DNA of 64,000 nucleotides from Pirellulimonas nuda (lineage in GTDB: Bacteria; Planctomycetota; Planctomycetia; Pirellulales; Lacipirellulaceae): assembly GCF_007750855.1 (NCBI RefSeq), contig NZ_CP036291.1:744001-808000 (forward strand), given 5' to 3'. Positions 17,077-27,977 of the stretch are shown one piece after another (the first letter of the stretch is position 1; the number at the start of each line of letters is the position of its first letter). Position numbers and translations under genes: made by a program. A model generated the notes under the pieces. The model was not told where the DNA came from. It made no database searches and saw only the letters and a list, made by a program, of their open reading frames with translations.

Positions 17077-19209
17077 ATGGCCACGCCGCTCAACCGCATC
17101 CGCAACCTGGGCGTCATCGCCCACATCGACGCGGGGAAGACGACCGTCACCGAGCGGATGCTGTTCGTCTCCGGCGCCAAGCACCGGGCAGGCGAGGTCG
17201 ATAAGGGGAACACCGTCACCGACGACGACCCCGAGGAGGCCGAACGCGGCATCACGATCTATTCGGCCTGCGTGCGGTTCCCGTGGCGCGAAGCGCAGAT
17301 CAACCTGATCGACACGCCGGGGCACGTTGACTTTACGGCCGAGGTAGAGCGTTCGCTCCGCGTGCTCGACGGCGCCGTGGTGGTGTTCAGCGCCCGCGAA
17401 GGGGTCGAGGCCCAGAGCGAAACCGTTTGGCGGCAGGCGGACAAGTACCACGTGCCACGGTTGGTGTTCATCAACAAGCTGGACCGCGAGGGCGCCGACT
17501 TCGAGGCGGTGTTCAAGGAGGTGCGCGACCGGCTGGGCGCCAACCCCGTAGCGATCCAGATCCCCGTCGGCCTAGGCCCGACGCACGCGCCTCAGCCGTT
17601 CCGCGCGGTGATCGACCTGGTGAAGCAGCAGATGGTCACCTTCCCCGGCGGCAAGGAGGGCAAGGACGCCGTCTACGAGGCCGTTCCCGAAGACCTGCTG
17701 CCCACGGCGCGGAAGTGGCGGGAGAAGCTGCTCGAGGCGCTGTACGACTACAGCAACGAGCTGATGGAACTCGCGCTTTCCGAGGAGCCCATCCCCGAGG
17801 CGTTGCTGCACAAGGTGCTGCGCGAGGCGACCATCAGCCACATGATCCAGCCGGTGCTGTGCGGCTCGGCCCTGCACGGCATGGGGGTTCAGCCGCTGCT
17901 GGACGGCGTGGCCGCGTACCTGCCGAGCCCGTTGGACGTGCCGCCGATGGTCGGCTTCGTCCCTGAGTCTGCCGGCAAGCATAAGGGGAAGACGGAGGAG
18001 GGGGCGCCCAAGAAGATCGTCCGCAAGCCCGACCCCGACGAGCCGTTTTGCGGGCTGGTGTTCAAGGTGCTGCCGCTGAAAACGGGCGACCTGCACTGGG
18101 TGCGGATCTACTCCGGCACGCTGAGGGGCAACAGCCGCGTGCTGAACGCCCGGCAGGACAAGAAGGAGAACGTCGCCCAGCTCTGGCGGATCCACGCCAG
18201 CAAGAAGGACGAGCAGATCGACGAGGCGGGCGCGGGCGACATCGTGGCGGTGCTGGGGCTCCGCGACAGCGTCACGGGCGACACCTTGTGCGACACGCGC
18301 GATCCGATCCTGTTGGAGTCGATCGAGTTCCCGGAGACCGTCATCTCCGTGGCGGTTGAGCCAGAGAACACCACGGAGAAGAAGAAGCTGGCCGAGGCGC
18401 TGGCCATGCTCCGCAAGCAGGACCCCACGTTCCGCGCCGAAGAGAGCGAGGAGACGGGGCAGACGCTCATCAGCGGCATGGGAGAGCTGCACCTGGAGGT
18501 GATCCGCCACCGGCTGGAACGCGACTTCAAGCTCAACGTCCGCGTCCACAAGCCGCGCGTCAGCTACCGCGAGACGGTGGCGGGCGTCGCCGAGGTGGAG
18601 GGGGACTGCCACCGCAATATCAACGGCGTGCAGCATACCGCCGCGGTGCGGCTGCGGGTCGAGCCCTTCACCCCCACCGGCCCGCTGGCGGCCAAGCTGC
18701 CGCCGGTGGTGGTGAGCATCGACTCCGGGCAGAACCTGCCCGACCAGTACCTCAACGTGGTGCTTGAGGAGATCGAGAACGCGGCCAGCGGCGGCGGCAC
18801 GGTCGGCTTCCCGCTGATGCGGATGAAGGCCACCATCCTCGGCGGCACGGTGCACGAGACCGAGGCGACCGAGATCGCGTTCCGCACCGCGGCGTCGCTG
18901 GCGTTCGACAAGGCGCTGCGCACCGCCGGCCCCGTGCTGCTGGAGCCGATCATGAAGGTCGAGATCACTACGCCCGACGACCACATGGGCGACCTGGTGG
19001 GCGACCTGCAGCAACGGCGCGCCATCATCCACCAGACCGAGCAACGCGGCGTCGACACCGTGCTGCACGCCGAGGCGCCGCTAGCGAACCTGTTCGGCTA
19101 CTCCAGCGCGATGCGCTCCCTCAGCCAGGGCCGGGCGAGCTGCGCGATGCAGCCCACCGGCTACGCGCCGGCGCCGGACGAGGTGATGCGGACGTTCATG
19201 GGGGAGTGA
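17077..19209 (+). CDS. fusA: Elongation factor G
   Basis: A 710-residue translational GTPase. G1 is AHIDAGKTT, G2 is in ERGITI, G3 DTPGH, G4 NKLD and G5 in CGSALHG. Domain II (GLVFKVLPLKTGDLHWVRIYSG), domain III (ISVAVEPEN, ISGMGELHLEVI) and the domain IV-V region (PTGPLAAK, EPIMKVEI, ANLFGYSSAMRSLSQGRAS) follow in normal order. It drives translocation and acts in ribosome recycling. The switch I stretch (NTVTDDDPEEAERGITIYSA) differs from the E. coli form, which is common in planctomycetes. No tuf gene follows. Confidence 0.95.
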   Translation: MATPLNRIRNLGVIAHIDAGKTTVTERMLFVSGAKHRAGEVDKGNTVTDDDPEEAERGITIYSACVRFPWREAQINLIDTPGHVDFTAEVERSLRVLDGAVVVFSAREGVEAQSETVWRQADKYHVPRLVFINKLDREGADFEAVFKEVRDRLGANPVAIQIPVGLGPTHAPQPFRAVIDLVKQQMVTFPGGKEGKDAVYEAVPEDLLPTARKWREKLLEALYDYSNELMELALSEEPIPEALLHKVLREATISHMIQPVLCGSALHGMGVQPLLDGVAAYLPSPLDVPPMVGFVPESAGKHKGKTEEGAPKKIVRKPDPDEPFCGLVFKVLPLKTGDLHWVRIYSGTLRGNSRVLNARQDKKENVAQLWRIHASKKDEQIDEAGAGDIVAVLGLRDSVTGDTLCDTRDPILLESIEFPETVISVAVEPENTTEKKKLAEALAMLRKQDPTFRAEESEETGQTLISGMGELHLEVIRHRLERDFKLNVRVHKPRVSYRETVAGVAEVEGDCHRNINGVQHTAAVRLRVEPFTPTGPLAAKLPPVVVSIDSGQNLPDQYLNVVLEEIENAASGGGTVGFPLMRMKATILGGTVHETEATEIAFRTAASLAFDKALRTAGPVLLEPIMKVEITTPDDHMGDLVGDLQQRRAIIHQTEQRGVDTVLHAEAPLANLFGYSSAMRSLSQGRASCAMQPTGYAPAPDEVMRTFMGE

Positions 19210-19215
19210 CGAAGG

Positions 19216-19245
19216 TTCACCACAGAGTCACCGAGGCCACAGAGA
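19216..19245. repeat. Single arm of the CACAGAG repeat family
   Basis: TTCACCACAGAGTCACCGAG and the following bases resemble the arms in the rpsG-fusA spacer and at 51903-51927. No partner arm lies close by. Confidence 0.5.
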
Positions 19246-19366
19246 CGAACGGGGAAAAGCAAGACCGGCGAGCCATCGGCGTCACCGCCGGAGCAGCAGC
19301 GCGGTCCACGTTCCCCAGCGTCGACTCTTCCCACAAGGCGTACCGTTGCGAGCGATCCTTGCCGCG

Positions 19367-19834
19367 CTACCGGTTCTGCACCCACCAATCGCGAAACGAC
19401 CTCAGACGCGCTAGCGATTCCCGATCTTTGGCCCGTCCGCTCGCCTCTTTACTCGCGATGATGTCGTCGGGGTGACAGATGGGGAACCCTTCCGATTCGA
19501 CCCGTCTGGACCAGGCGTATTCGAAAGACTCGATACCATCGGGCGCAAAGATCAAATCAAAGTCATACGGGCCGCAGCGGAGTTGGACGAAGTCCTTGCC
19601 TCGCACGATTTCTTCGACGCGTTCGTCCGTCAACTCGAAGCCAAGCTCACGGAGCGCGACGACGATGCGACCGCCGTTGTCGGGCGACTTCTCGGGGAAC
19701 ACATCGGTGTCCTGGGTCGTATCGGGAAAACCCAGCAAGATCGCCCCCGATTTACCCAGGAACAAGTAGCGGACCCCGTGTCTTGCGAACGCGTCGCGAA
19801 CCTCTTCCGCTTGGCGGTACTCAAACGTCGCCAT
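19367..19834 (-). CDS. Nucleotidyltransferase-fold protein
   Basis: A 155-residue protein with the layout of small DNA-polymerase-beta-like nucleotidyltransferases: LFLGKSGAILLGFPDTTQDT with the first catalytic acidic pair (DTDVF), the later Asp pair in PYDFDLIF, and a C-terminal helix IASKEASGRAKDRESL often seen in AbiEii/DUF6036-type proteins. The usual Gly-Gly of the nucleotide loop is Gly-Lys here. The gene starts one base after the stop of the 83-residue gene upstream, so the two form a unit. Such pairs are sometimes toxin-antitoxin systems, but that is only inference here. Confidence 0.65.
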   Translation of the reverse strand: MATFEYRQAEEVRDAFARHGVRYLFLGKSGAILLGFPDTTQDTDVFPEKSPDNGGRIVVALRELGFELTDERVEEIVRGKDFVQLRCGPYDFDLIFAPDGIESFEYAWSRRVESEGFPICHPDDIIASKEASGRAKDRESLARLRSFRDWWVQNR

Positions 19835-19835
19835 G

Positions 19836-20087
19836 CTAGGTCTCCTCCGCCGGGCCGTACCCTAGCCAGTCCGGCAGGTTTTCCGCGCACCACTTGCGAT
19901 ACGCGGCGGTCGATTCCCACGAGCGGTACTGCGCATCGTCCATCACCGGCTTGTAGGTCTTGATGAACGCGTACTTGAGCCGCTGCTGGAGCGGCCGCCG
20001 CGAGGCTGCCTCGAACTCTGCGTGCCACTCAGCGAGCTGTTCAGGCGTGGGAGAATCAGAATCGGCTTGATTGTGTTTACCCTCCAT
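19836..20087 (-). CDS. Small protein paired with the nucleotidyltransferase
   Basis: An 83-residue acidic/basic protein (MEGKHNQADSDSPTPEQLAE start, then LKYAFIKTYKPVMDDAQY and CAENLPDWLGYG). It has no membrane segment and I recognise no named domain. The start at 20087 removes an unlikely N-terminal stretch and clears the sulfatase stop. It is cotranscribed with the nucleotidyltransferase gene, with one base between them, and could be its partner or neutraliser. Confidence 0.6.
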   Translation of the reverse strand: MEGKHNQADSDSPTPEQLAEWHAEFEAASRRPLQQRLKYAFIKTYKPVMDDAQYRSWESTAAYRKWCAENLPDWLGYGPAEET

Positions 20088-20170
20088 CACCGCAGTATAG
20101 CCCTCGAAAGCCCGCGGGTCTCTCGCTGAACGGGGCAGGGGAGGCCGCAGGCCACAACCGCAAGCGGCCA

Positions 20171-21661
20171 CTACCGCTCTCTCGGTTGCGGTCGCCCCGC
20201 AACCCCCACGGCTCGGGCGCCCGTCGCCGGGGTTTTGGTCAGCGTGTCGCCGAGATCGCGCCGCGCCTTCTCTGCGAACCCTTGCAGCCGCTTGACTACA
20301 TCAGGGTGCTCGGCCGCTACGTCGACGGTTTCGCCCGGGTCTGCCTTGAGGTCGTACAGCGACTGCCCGATCTTTGCCTGTTGGTACTCCGCGGGGCTTC
20401 CCCCGGCGCCGCCGGGGCGTCCCCCCATGGTGCGGTAGGCGTGGGGGACGTGCAGCTTCCAGCGGCGGTCGCGGACCGCGTGCAGCTCGCCGCCGTAGTA
20501 GCAGTAGAACGCGTCGTGGGGGCTGCGGGCGTCTGGTTCGCCCGAGAGCAGGGGCCAGATGTCGCGGCCGTCGATCACCCGGTCTGCGGGGACCTCGGCG
20601 CCGATCAGGCCCGCGACCGTGGGCAGCAGGTCCATGGTGGTCGCTAGTTCGTCACACGTTGACCCCGCCGGGATATGACCCGGCCAGCGGGCGACACACG
20701 GGACGCGGTAGCCCCCCTCGAACATGGTCCCTTTCCCCTCACGCAGCGGCGCGGCCGAGCCAGCGTGGTCGCCGTACGACAGCCAAGGGCCGTTGTCGGA
20801 GGTGAACAGCACGAGCGTTTCGTCGTCGACGCCGGCCTCGTCGAGCGCGTCGAGCACCTGCCCCACCGACCAATCGACCTCCATCACCACGTCGCCGAAC
20901 AGCCCCGCGCCGCTCTTGCCCGCGAACTTGTCGGAGACGAACAGCGGCACGTGCACCATCGAGTGGGGCATGTACAGGAAGAAGGGGCGGTCCTTGCTGC
21001 GCCGGATAAAATCGACGGCGTGCTCGGTGTACTGGGTGGTTAGCTGCGCCTGGTCTTCGCCGGTGACGGCCGCTTTGACGATCTCGTCTCCGTCGAACAG
21101 CGGCAGCTCGGGGTAACCCTGCTTCCGCTGCGCCGCGCCGGCGGGAAGATTGGCGTAGCCGGGGTGCAGCGGCCACATGTCGTTCGAGTAGGGCAGCCCG
21201 TACCACTCGTCGAACCCCTGGCGGAGCGGCAGGAACTGGGGGCGGTCTCCCAGGTGCCACTTGCCGAAGATCGCGGTGGCGTAGCCGCGCGACTTGCACA
21301 GCTCCGCCAGGGTCACCTCGTCTGGGTTCAGACCCACCCTGGACCGCGGCCCAAGGGCGCCCAGCACGCCGACCCGCTCCGGGTAGCACCCGGTCATCAG
21401 GGCGGCTCGCGAGGCGCTGCAGACGGCCGTCGCGGCGTGAAAATCCGTCATGCGGATCCCCTCGGCCGCCATCCGGTCGAGCCGTGGGGTCGGGTAGCCC
21501 TTGGCGCCGAAGGGGCCGATATCCGCGTAGCCCATATCGTCGATGAAGATGACGACAATGTTGGGGGGGCGGGGGGCGTCCGCGGCTTGGGCCGCGGGGT
21601 TTTGGAGCAGAAACCAGCAGAGCAGCAGCGCAAACCGGCCGCAAAGGGTCGTAGGGGGCAT
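20171..21661 (-). CDS. Secreted arylsulfatase-type sulfatase
   Basis: A 496-residue protein with a signal peptide (LCGRFALLLCWFLLQNPAAQA) and the sulfatase fold. Metal-binding Asp pair is in IFIDDMGYADIG. The formylglycine signature is CSASRAALMTG with Cys at about residue 81, so it needs conversion of that Cys by a maturase not in this window. KWHLGDRPQFLP and TSDNGPW are further conserved blocks. It removes sulfate esters from a carbohydrate or other substrate in the periplasm or outside. Planctomycetes carry many such enzymes for marine polysaccharides. The start at 21661 was chosen for the signal peptide. Confidence 0.92.
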   Translation of the reverse strand: MPPTTLCGRFALLLCWFLLQNPAAQAADAPRPPNIVVIFIDDMGYADIGPFGAKGYPTPRLDRMAAEGIRMTDFHAATAVCSASRAALMTGCYPERVGVLGALGPRSRVGLNPDEVTLAELCKSRGYATAIFGKWHLGDRPQFLPLRQGFDEWYGLPYSNDMWPLHPGYANLPAGAAQRKQGYPELPLFDGDEIVKAAVTGEDQAQLTTQYTEHAVDFIRRSKDRPFFLYMPHSMVHVPLFVSDKFAGKSGAGLFGDVVMEVDWSVGQVLDALDEAGVDDETLVLFTSDNGPWLSYGDHAGSAAPLREGKGTMFEGGYRVPCVARWPGHIPAGSTCDELATTMDLLPTVAGLIGAEVPADRVIDGRDIWPLLSGEPDARSPHDAFYCYYGGELHAVRDRRWKLHVPHAYRTMGGRPGGAGGSPAEYQQAKIGQSLYDLKADPGETVDVAAEHPDVVKRLQGFAEKARRDLGDTLTKTPATGARAVGVAGRPQPRER

Positions 21662-21837
21662 GGCGGTTTGTTGAGGGTCGTCGATGAGGGGGGCTTGGGG
21701 GCTCTGTCGGCCCGCTTCCGGGGATTTGAGTCTACTGGAAGCAAGGAGGCGTCTCAAACGCTGGGCGACGCCGTGGCGCGGGCTACGGACTGCCCCCGGA
21801 AGTGGATTTGCGGTATTTTTGGCGGTTCATTGGGCGC

Positions 21838-21861
21838 GCCGACGGGGCGGGGCCCGTCGGC
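21838..21861 (+). repeat. Hairpin of the GCCGACGGG family in the alaS leader
   Basis: A 9-bp perfect stem (GCCGACGGG at 21838-21846, CCCGTCGGC at 21853-21861) with a 6-base loop, 46 bases before the alaS ATG. The same stem recurs at 36541-36564 before the DgkA gene and within 32462-32567. It is probably a dispersed element, though a role in the leader is possible. Confidence 0.7.
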
Positions 21862-21907
21862 TACTTCTGAGAACTCGATGGCAACCGCCATCGAATGAAG
21901 CCAGGAT

Positions 21908-24742
<2,835 letters not shown>

Positions 24743-25031
24743 GGCTCGGGGGCGCTCGCCGGCGGGTCGCTGCTGGGGACCCGCCTCAAAGGCGTGTCCG
24801 CGACGGAATGTCGCGGCGCTTGGCGCCCGCGGCTAGGCCTGTGCGTTCATCGGAAAGCGGCGTTGCCAAAACAGGGGTGCGAGCGCAATAATCGTATCAG
24901 CGGCTGGCGGGCCGTTCATGCTCTTCCCCGATCGGCGTCCGGAACAACGCCGCAGGTCAGTGCAGCGGGCAGTCGCCACGCGGCAATGCTCATCCCTCTT
25001 CTCGGACCACGCCTGAACGGAGTGCGTAGCG

Positions 25032-25472
25032 ATGTCCATCCTCCCCACCAAGACCGTTGCTAGAAAGCTTCTTCCCCAGCGGATCGACCCCGCGCACGTG
25101 CACGTGCACGACGTCGATCGCGGCCCCAACTGGCTCTTTGTGCGGCTCACGCAAGAGCACGTCGACGAGCCCCAAGAGCTGATTGAGGAGCTGCGAGACA
25201 TTTGCGCCCGGCACTTCGTCTATCGGCTGGTGCTTGAGTTAGACCAGCTTGAGACCTTCCCAGAAAAGCTGGGCTGCCGGCTTGCCGAGCTGGACGACCG
25301 GCTGGCGTCGCGCGGCGGCGCATTGCGGCTGTGCGGCATGAACCACGATTGTGAAGAGATGCTCGGCGAGTGCCGGCTGTCGCGGCCGTTGCACAACCAC
25401 CTGAACCGGCACGACGCGGTGCTAGCGGTGCTGCGGCCCACCGGGGAAGGCGTCCCTGCGCGTCTGCATTAG
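25032..25472 (+). CDS. STAS-domain-like protein
   Basis: A 146-residue soluble protein. It reads as an anti-sigma-factor antagonist (STAS) fold: WLFVRLTQEHVDEPQELIEE, VLELDQLETFPEKLGC, ALRLCGMNHDCEEML, with no membrane segment. The usual phosphorylatable Ser region (L-D-x-S-x-x-x-S) is replaced by LDQLETFPE, so the standard kinase switch may be absent. It lies 290 bases after alaS in a spacer where I see no other gene, and 166 bases before the reductase gene. Any link to the downstream redox operon is unproven. Confidence 0.6.
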   Translation: MSILPTKTVARKLLPQRIDPAHVHVHDVDRGPNWLFVRLTQEHVDEPQELIEELRDICARHFVYRLVLELDQLETFPEKLGCRLAELDDRLASRGGALRLCGMNHDCEEMLGECRLSRPLHNHLNRHDAVLAVLRPTGEGVPARLH

Positions 25473-25638
25473 CCGGCGGGGTCCCGAGAGCCCCGCACGC
25501 CACTCTGCCAACGACGGGCCCGTGTGCGCAGACGCGCCGCGGTGTGGGCGCCAGCGTTTTGGCACACTGTTCTAGACCCACGGCAGAGATTCCTGGAATA
25601 ATGCTCCCGGACCGCTTGTTTGAAAACACCGCTGGTGC

Positions 25639-26862
25639 ATGGACGCCCCACTCGATCGATCGTTGCTGGCCGCCGGCGCCGCGCTTTGTGCGTGGGGCGC
25701 CGTGCGGACGCTGCGTAGCGTGGTCGACCATTGGCGTCGGGGCGCGCGTCGCGCGGCAGACTTCGAAGCAAGCAAGCAGGCGTTCGTCGCCGAAGTAGCC
25801 GCCGCGAGCGTCCGCGCCCGCGCGAGGCATCACCAGGGGCTGGCCTGGGATGGGCAGCGCCCGCTGAGGGTCGCGGCGATCGTGGACGAGGCGCCGGAGG
25901 TTAAGTCCTTCTACCTCACCTCGGACGACGGCCGACCGCTGCCCGCCTTCCTGCCGGGTCAGTACCTCACGTTCCACCTGCCCGAGGCCGACGGGCCGGT
26001 CGTGCGTTGCTATTCCCTCTCCGACCGCCCGCACGAAGAGTACTACCGCGTTTCGGTAAAACGCGAAGGCCGCGGCAGCACGTACTGGCACGACCGGGTC
26101 GAGGTCGGGTCTACCGTCCAAGCCCAAGCGCCCCGCGGCGCCTTCTTCCTCGACCCTGCGGACGCCGCGCCGGTGGTGCTGGTGGCTGGCGGGATCGGCG
26201 TGACCCCCATCTTGTCGATGCTGCTGGCGATCGAGCAGACGCGTCCCCAACGCGACGTCTACTTGTTCTACGGGGTGCAGAATCGCGGCGCCCACCCGTT
26301 CAAGCGCACGCTCGAAGAAGCGGCCCAACGCTGCGGGCGGCTCCGGCTGTTTGTCGCCTACTCGCGGCCGGACGACGCGTCGGTGTACGGGCGCGACTAC
26401 CAGCACGCGTCGCGCATCGACGCCGACTACCTGCGGCGGGCGCTCCCCTCCAGCAACTTTCAGTTCTACCTCTGCGGCCCCGGCGAGATGATGCAGTCGC
26501 TGGTGAGCGGCCTGCTCGACTGGGGGGTTCCCGACGACGCGATCCACTACGAGGCGTTCGGGCCGGCGACGGTGCAACGCCGGGACGCCGAGCGGGCCGG
26601 CGCGGTCGGCGCCACGGTGCGGTTCGCCCGCAGCGGCCGCGAGGCGGTCTGGGACGGCGAGTGGAACTCGTTGCTCGAGCTGGCGGAGTCGGTCGGGGCG
26701 ATCATTGACGCCGGCTGTCGCGCCGGCAACTGCGGGGCGTGCGCCACCCGTGTGGTGGACGGCGGCGTCTGCCCGATCAAGGCCGCGGGCGCCCAGCCCC
26801 CCGCGGGCGAGTGCCTGGCGTGCATAAGCGCGCCCAGCGGACCGCTGGTGCTGGACGCATGA
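25639..26862 (+). CDS. FAD/NAD(P)H oxidoreductase with C-terminal 2Fe-2S ferredoxin domain
   Basis: A 407-residue protein. An N-terminal hydrophobic stretch may anchor it. The FAD-binding barrel shows FLPGQYLTFHL and RCYSLSD, the NAD(P)-binding part shows GGIGVTPILSML and FYLCGPGEMMQSL, and the plant-type 2Fe-2S domain carries CRAGNCGACATRV with the fourth ligand in ECLACIS. This is the layout of phthalate-dioxygenase/Hcp reductase-type enzymes. It probably takes electrons from NAD(P)H and hands them to an iron-sulfur partner. It opens a five-gene redox cluster, and the next gene's frame is open across its stop. Confidence 0.88.
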   Translation: MDAPLDRSLLAAGAALCAWGAVRTLRSVVDHWRRGARRAADFEASKQAFVAEVAAASVRARARHHQGLAWDGQRPLRVAAIVDEAPEVKSFYLTSDDGRPLPAFLPGQYLTFHLPEADGPVVRCYSLSDRPHEEYYRVSVKREGRGSTYWHDRVEVGSTVQAQAPRGAFFLDPADAAPVVLVAGGIGVTPILSMLLAIEQTRPQRDVYLFYGVQNRGAHPFKRTLEEAAQRCGRLRLFVAYSRPDDASVYGRDYQHASRIDADYLRRALPSSNFQFYLCGPGEMMQSLVSGLLDWGVPDDAIHYEAFGPATVQRRDAERAGAVGATVRFARSGREAVWDGEWNSLLELAESVGAIIDAGCRAGNCGACATRVVDGGVCPIKAAGAQPPAGECLACISAPSGPLVLDA

Positions 26863-26954
26863 TGCCGACCCCCACAGTTTCACGTACGACCTCCCGGACG
26901 GGGAGTCGGCGCCGCCACAGGGGGGGCGCCGACGCACAGGACCACCAACGGTTG

Positions 26955-27959
26955 ATGATGAACGGATACTGCTATCTAGCGCTCCTGTCGCTCACGCTCG
27001 CCTGCCCTCAGGCGGCCGCACAAGGCGCTGTCGATCTGGGGGCGCCCGATCCCACGAAGGTCGTCGGCCCCGATAGCTGCGCCAAGTGCCACGGCGCCGA
27101 GCTGGCCCAGTGGAAGCAAACGCCACACGCCCAGACGTTCGAGCAACTGCACCGCCTCCCGGAGGCCAAGGCGATCGCCGACCGCCTCGGCGGCGGATCG
27201 ATCAAACGCAACGACACGTGCGTCGAGTGCCACTACACCCAGCAGCAGGTGCGTGGGCGCGACCGGGTGGTGGCCGGGGTGTCGTGCGAATCGTGCCACG
27301 GCGCGGCCCGCGATTGGCTAGAAATGCACGCCGACTACGGCGGCGCAGGGATCACCCGAGAAACCGAAAGCCCCGCGCACCGCCAGCAGCGGCGGGACCG
27401 CAGCATCGCCGCGGGGATGAACAACCCCAGCAACCTCTACCTCGTCGCCCGCCAGTGCCTATCGTGCCACACCGCGCCGAACGAGCGGCTGGTGAACGTG
27501 GGTGGGCACAAGCCGGGGACCACCGATTTCGAGCTGGTGAGCTGGTCGCAGGGCAAGGTCCGGCACAACTTCCTCAGCGGCGCCGGCCAGAACGCCCCCA
27601 GCCCCCTCCCGCGCATCCGCCTGATGTACGTGGTGGGGCTGATGGCCGACCTAGAGATGAGCCTGCGAGCCACCGCGGGCGCTACCGAGGCGGCGACCTT
27701 CGGCCAGACCGCGGCCGCGCGCGCCGCGGACCGCAAGCAGCGGCTGTGGGAGGTGCAGCGGCGGCTGAACGACCCCCGCGTCGCAGCGGCGCTGGCGCCC
27801 CTTGCCGACTTGGAGCTGCGTCTGGGCGCCGGAGACGAGATCCGCGCCGCGGCCGACGCCGTCGGCGCCGCGGCCTTTGAGTTCGCACGGGACGCGGACG
27901 GCGCGCAGATGCAGGCGATCGACGACCTGCTGCCGCCCCCTTCTTCCTACAAGTACTAG
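26955..27959 (+). CDS. Secreted tetraheme cytochrome c
   Basis: A 334-residue protein with a signal peptide (MMNGYCYLALLSLTLACPQA) and four CxxCH sites: CAKCH, CVECH, CESCH and CLSCH, all in the first half. The arrangement, with PDSCAKCHGAELAQWKQTPH first, resembles the cytochrome c554-type family of periplasmic electron carriers. The second half is helical and heme-free. Start 26955 gives the signal peptide; an ATG overlapping the previous stop (26859) is also open but would put 32 extra residues before it. It lies 19 bases before the next gene. Confidence 0.85.
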   Translation: MMNGYCYLALLSLTLACPQAAAQGAVDLGAPDPTKVVGPDSCAKCHGAELAQWKQTPHAQTFEQLHRLPEAKAIADRLGGGSIKRNDTCVECHYTQQQVRGRDRVVAGVSCESCHGAARDWLEMHADYGGAGITRETESPAHRQQRRDRSIAAGMNNPSNLYLVARQCLSCHTAPNERLVNVGGHKPGTTDFELVSWSQGKVRHNFLSGAGQNAPSPLPRIRLMYVVGLMADLEMSLRATAGATEAATFGQTAAARAADRKQRLWEVQRRLNDPRVAAALAPLADLELRLGAGDEIRAAADAVGAAAFEFARDADGAQMQAIDDLLPPPSSYKY

Positions 27960-27977
27960 AAGGCCCGGCCGCCGCGC

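Noticed and set aside
17572..19068. A 498-codon minus-strand open frame over fusA
   Set aside because: Antisense shadow of EF-G; no motif and strongly skewed composition.
24743..25031. Possible small gene between alaS and the STAS gene
   Set aside because: Frames here lack a ribosome site and codon character; the composition looks like plain spacer.
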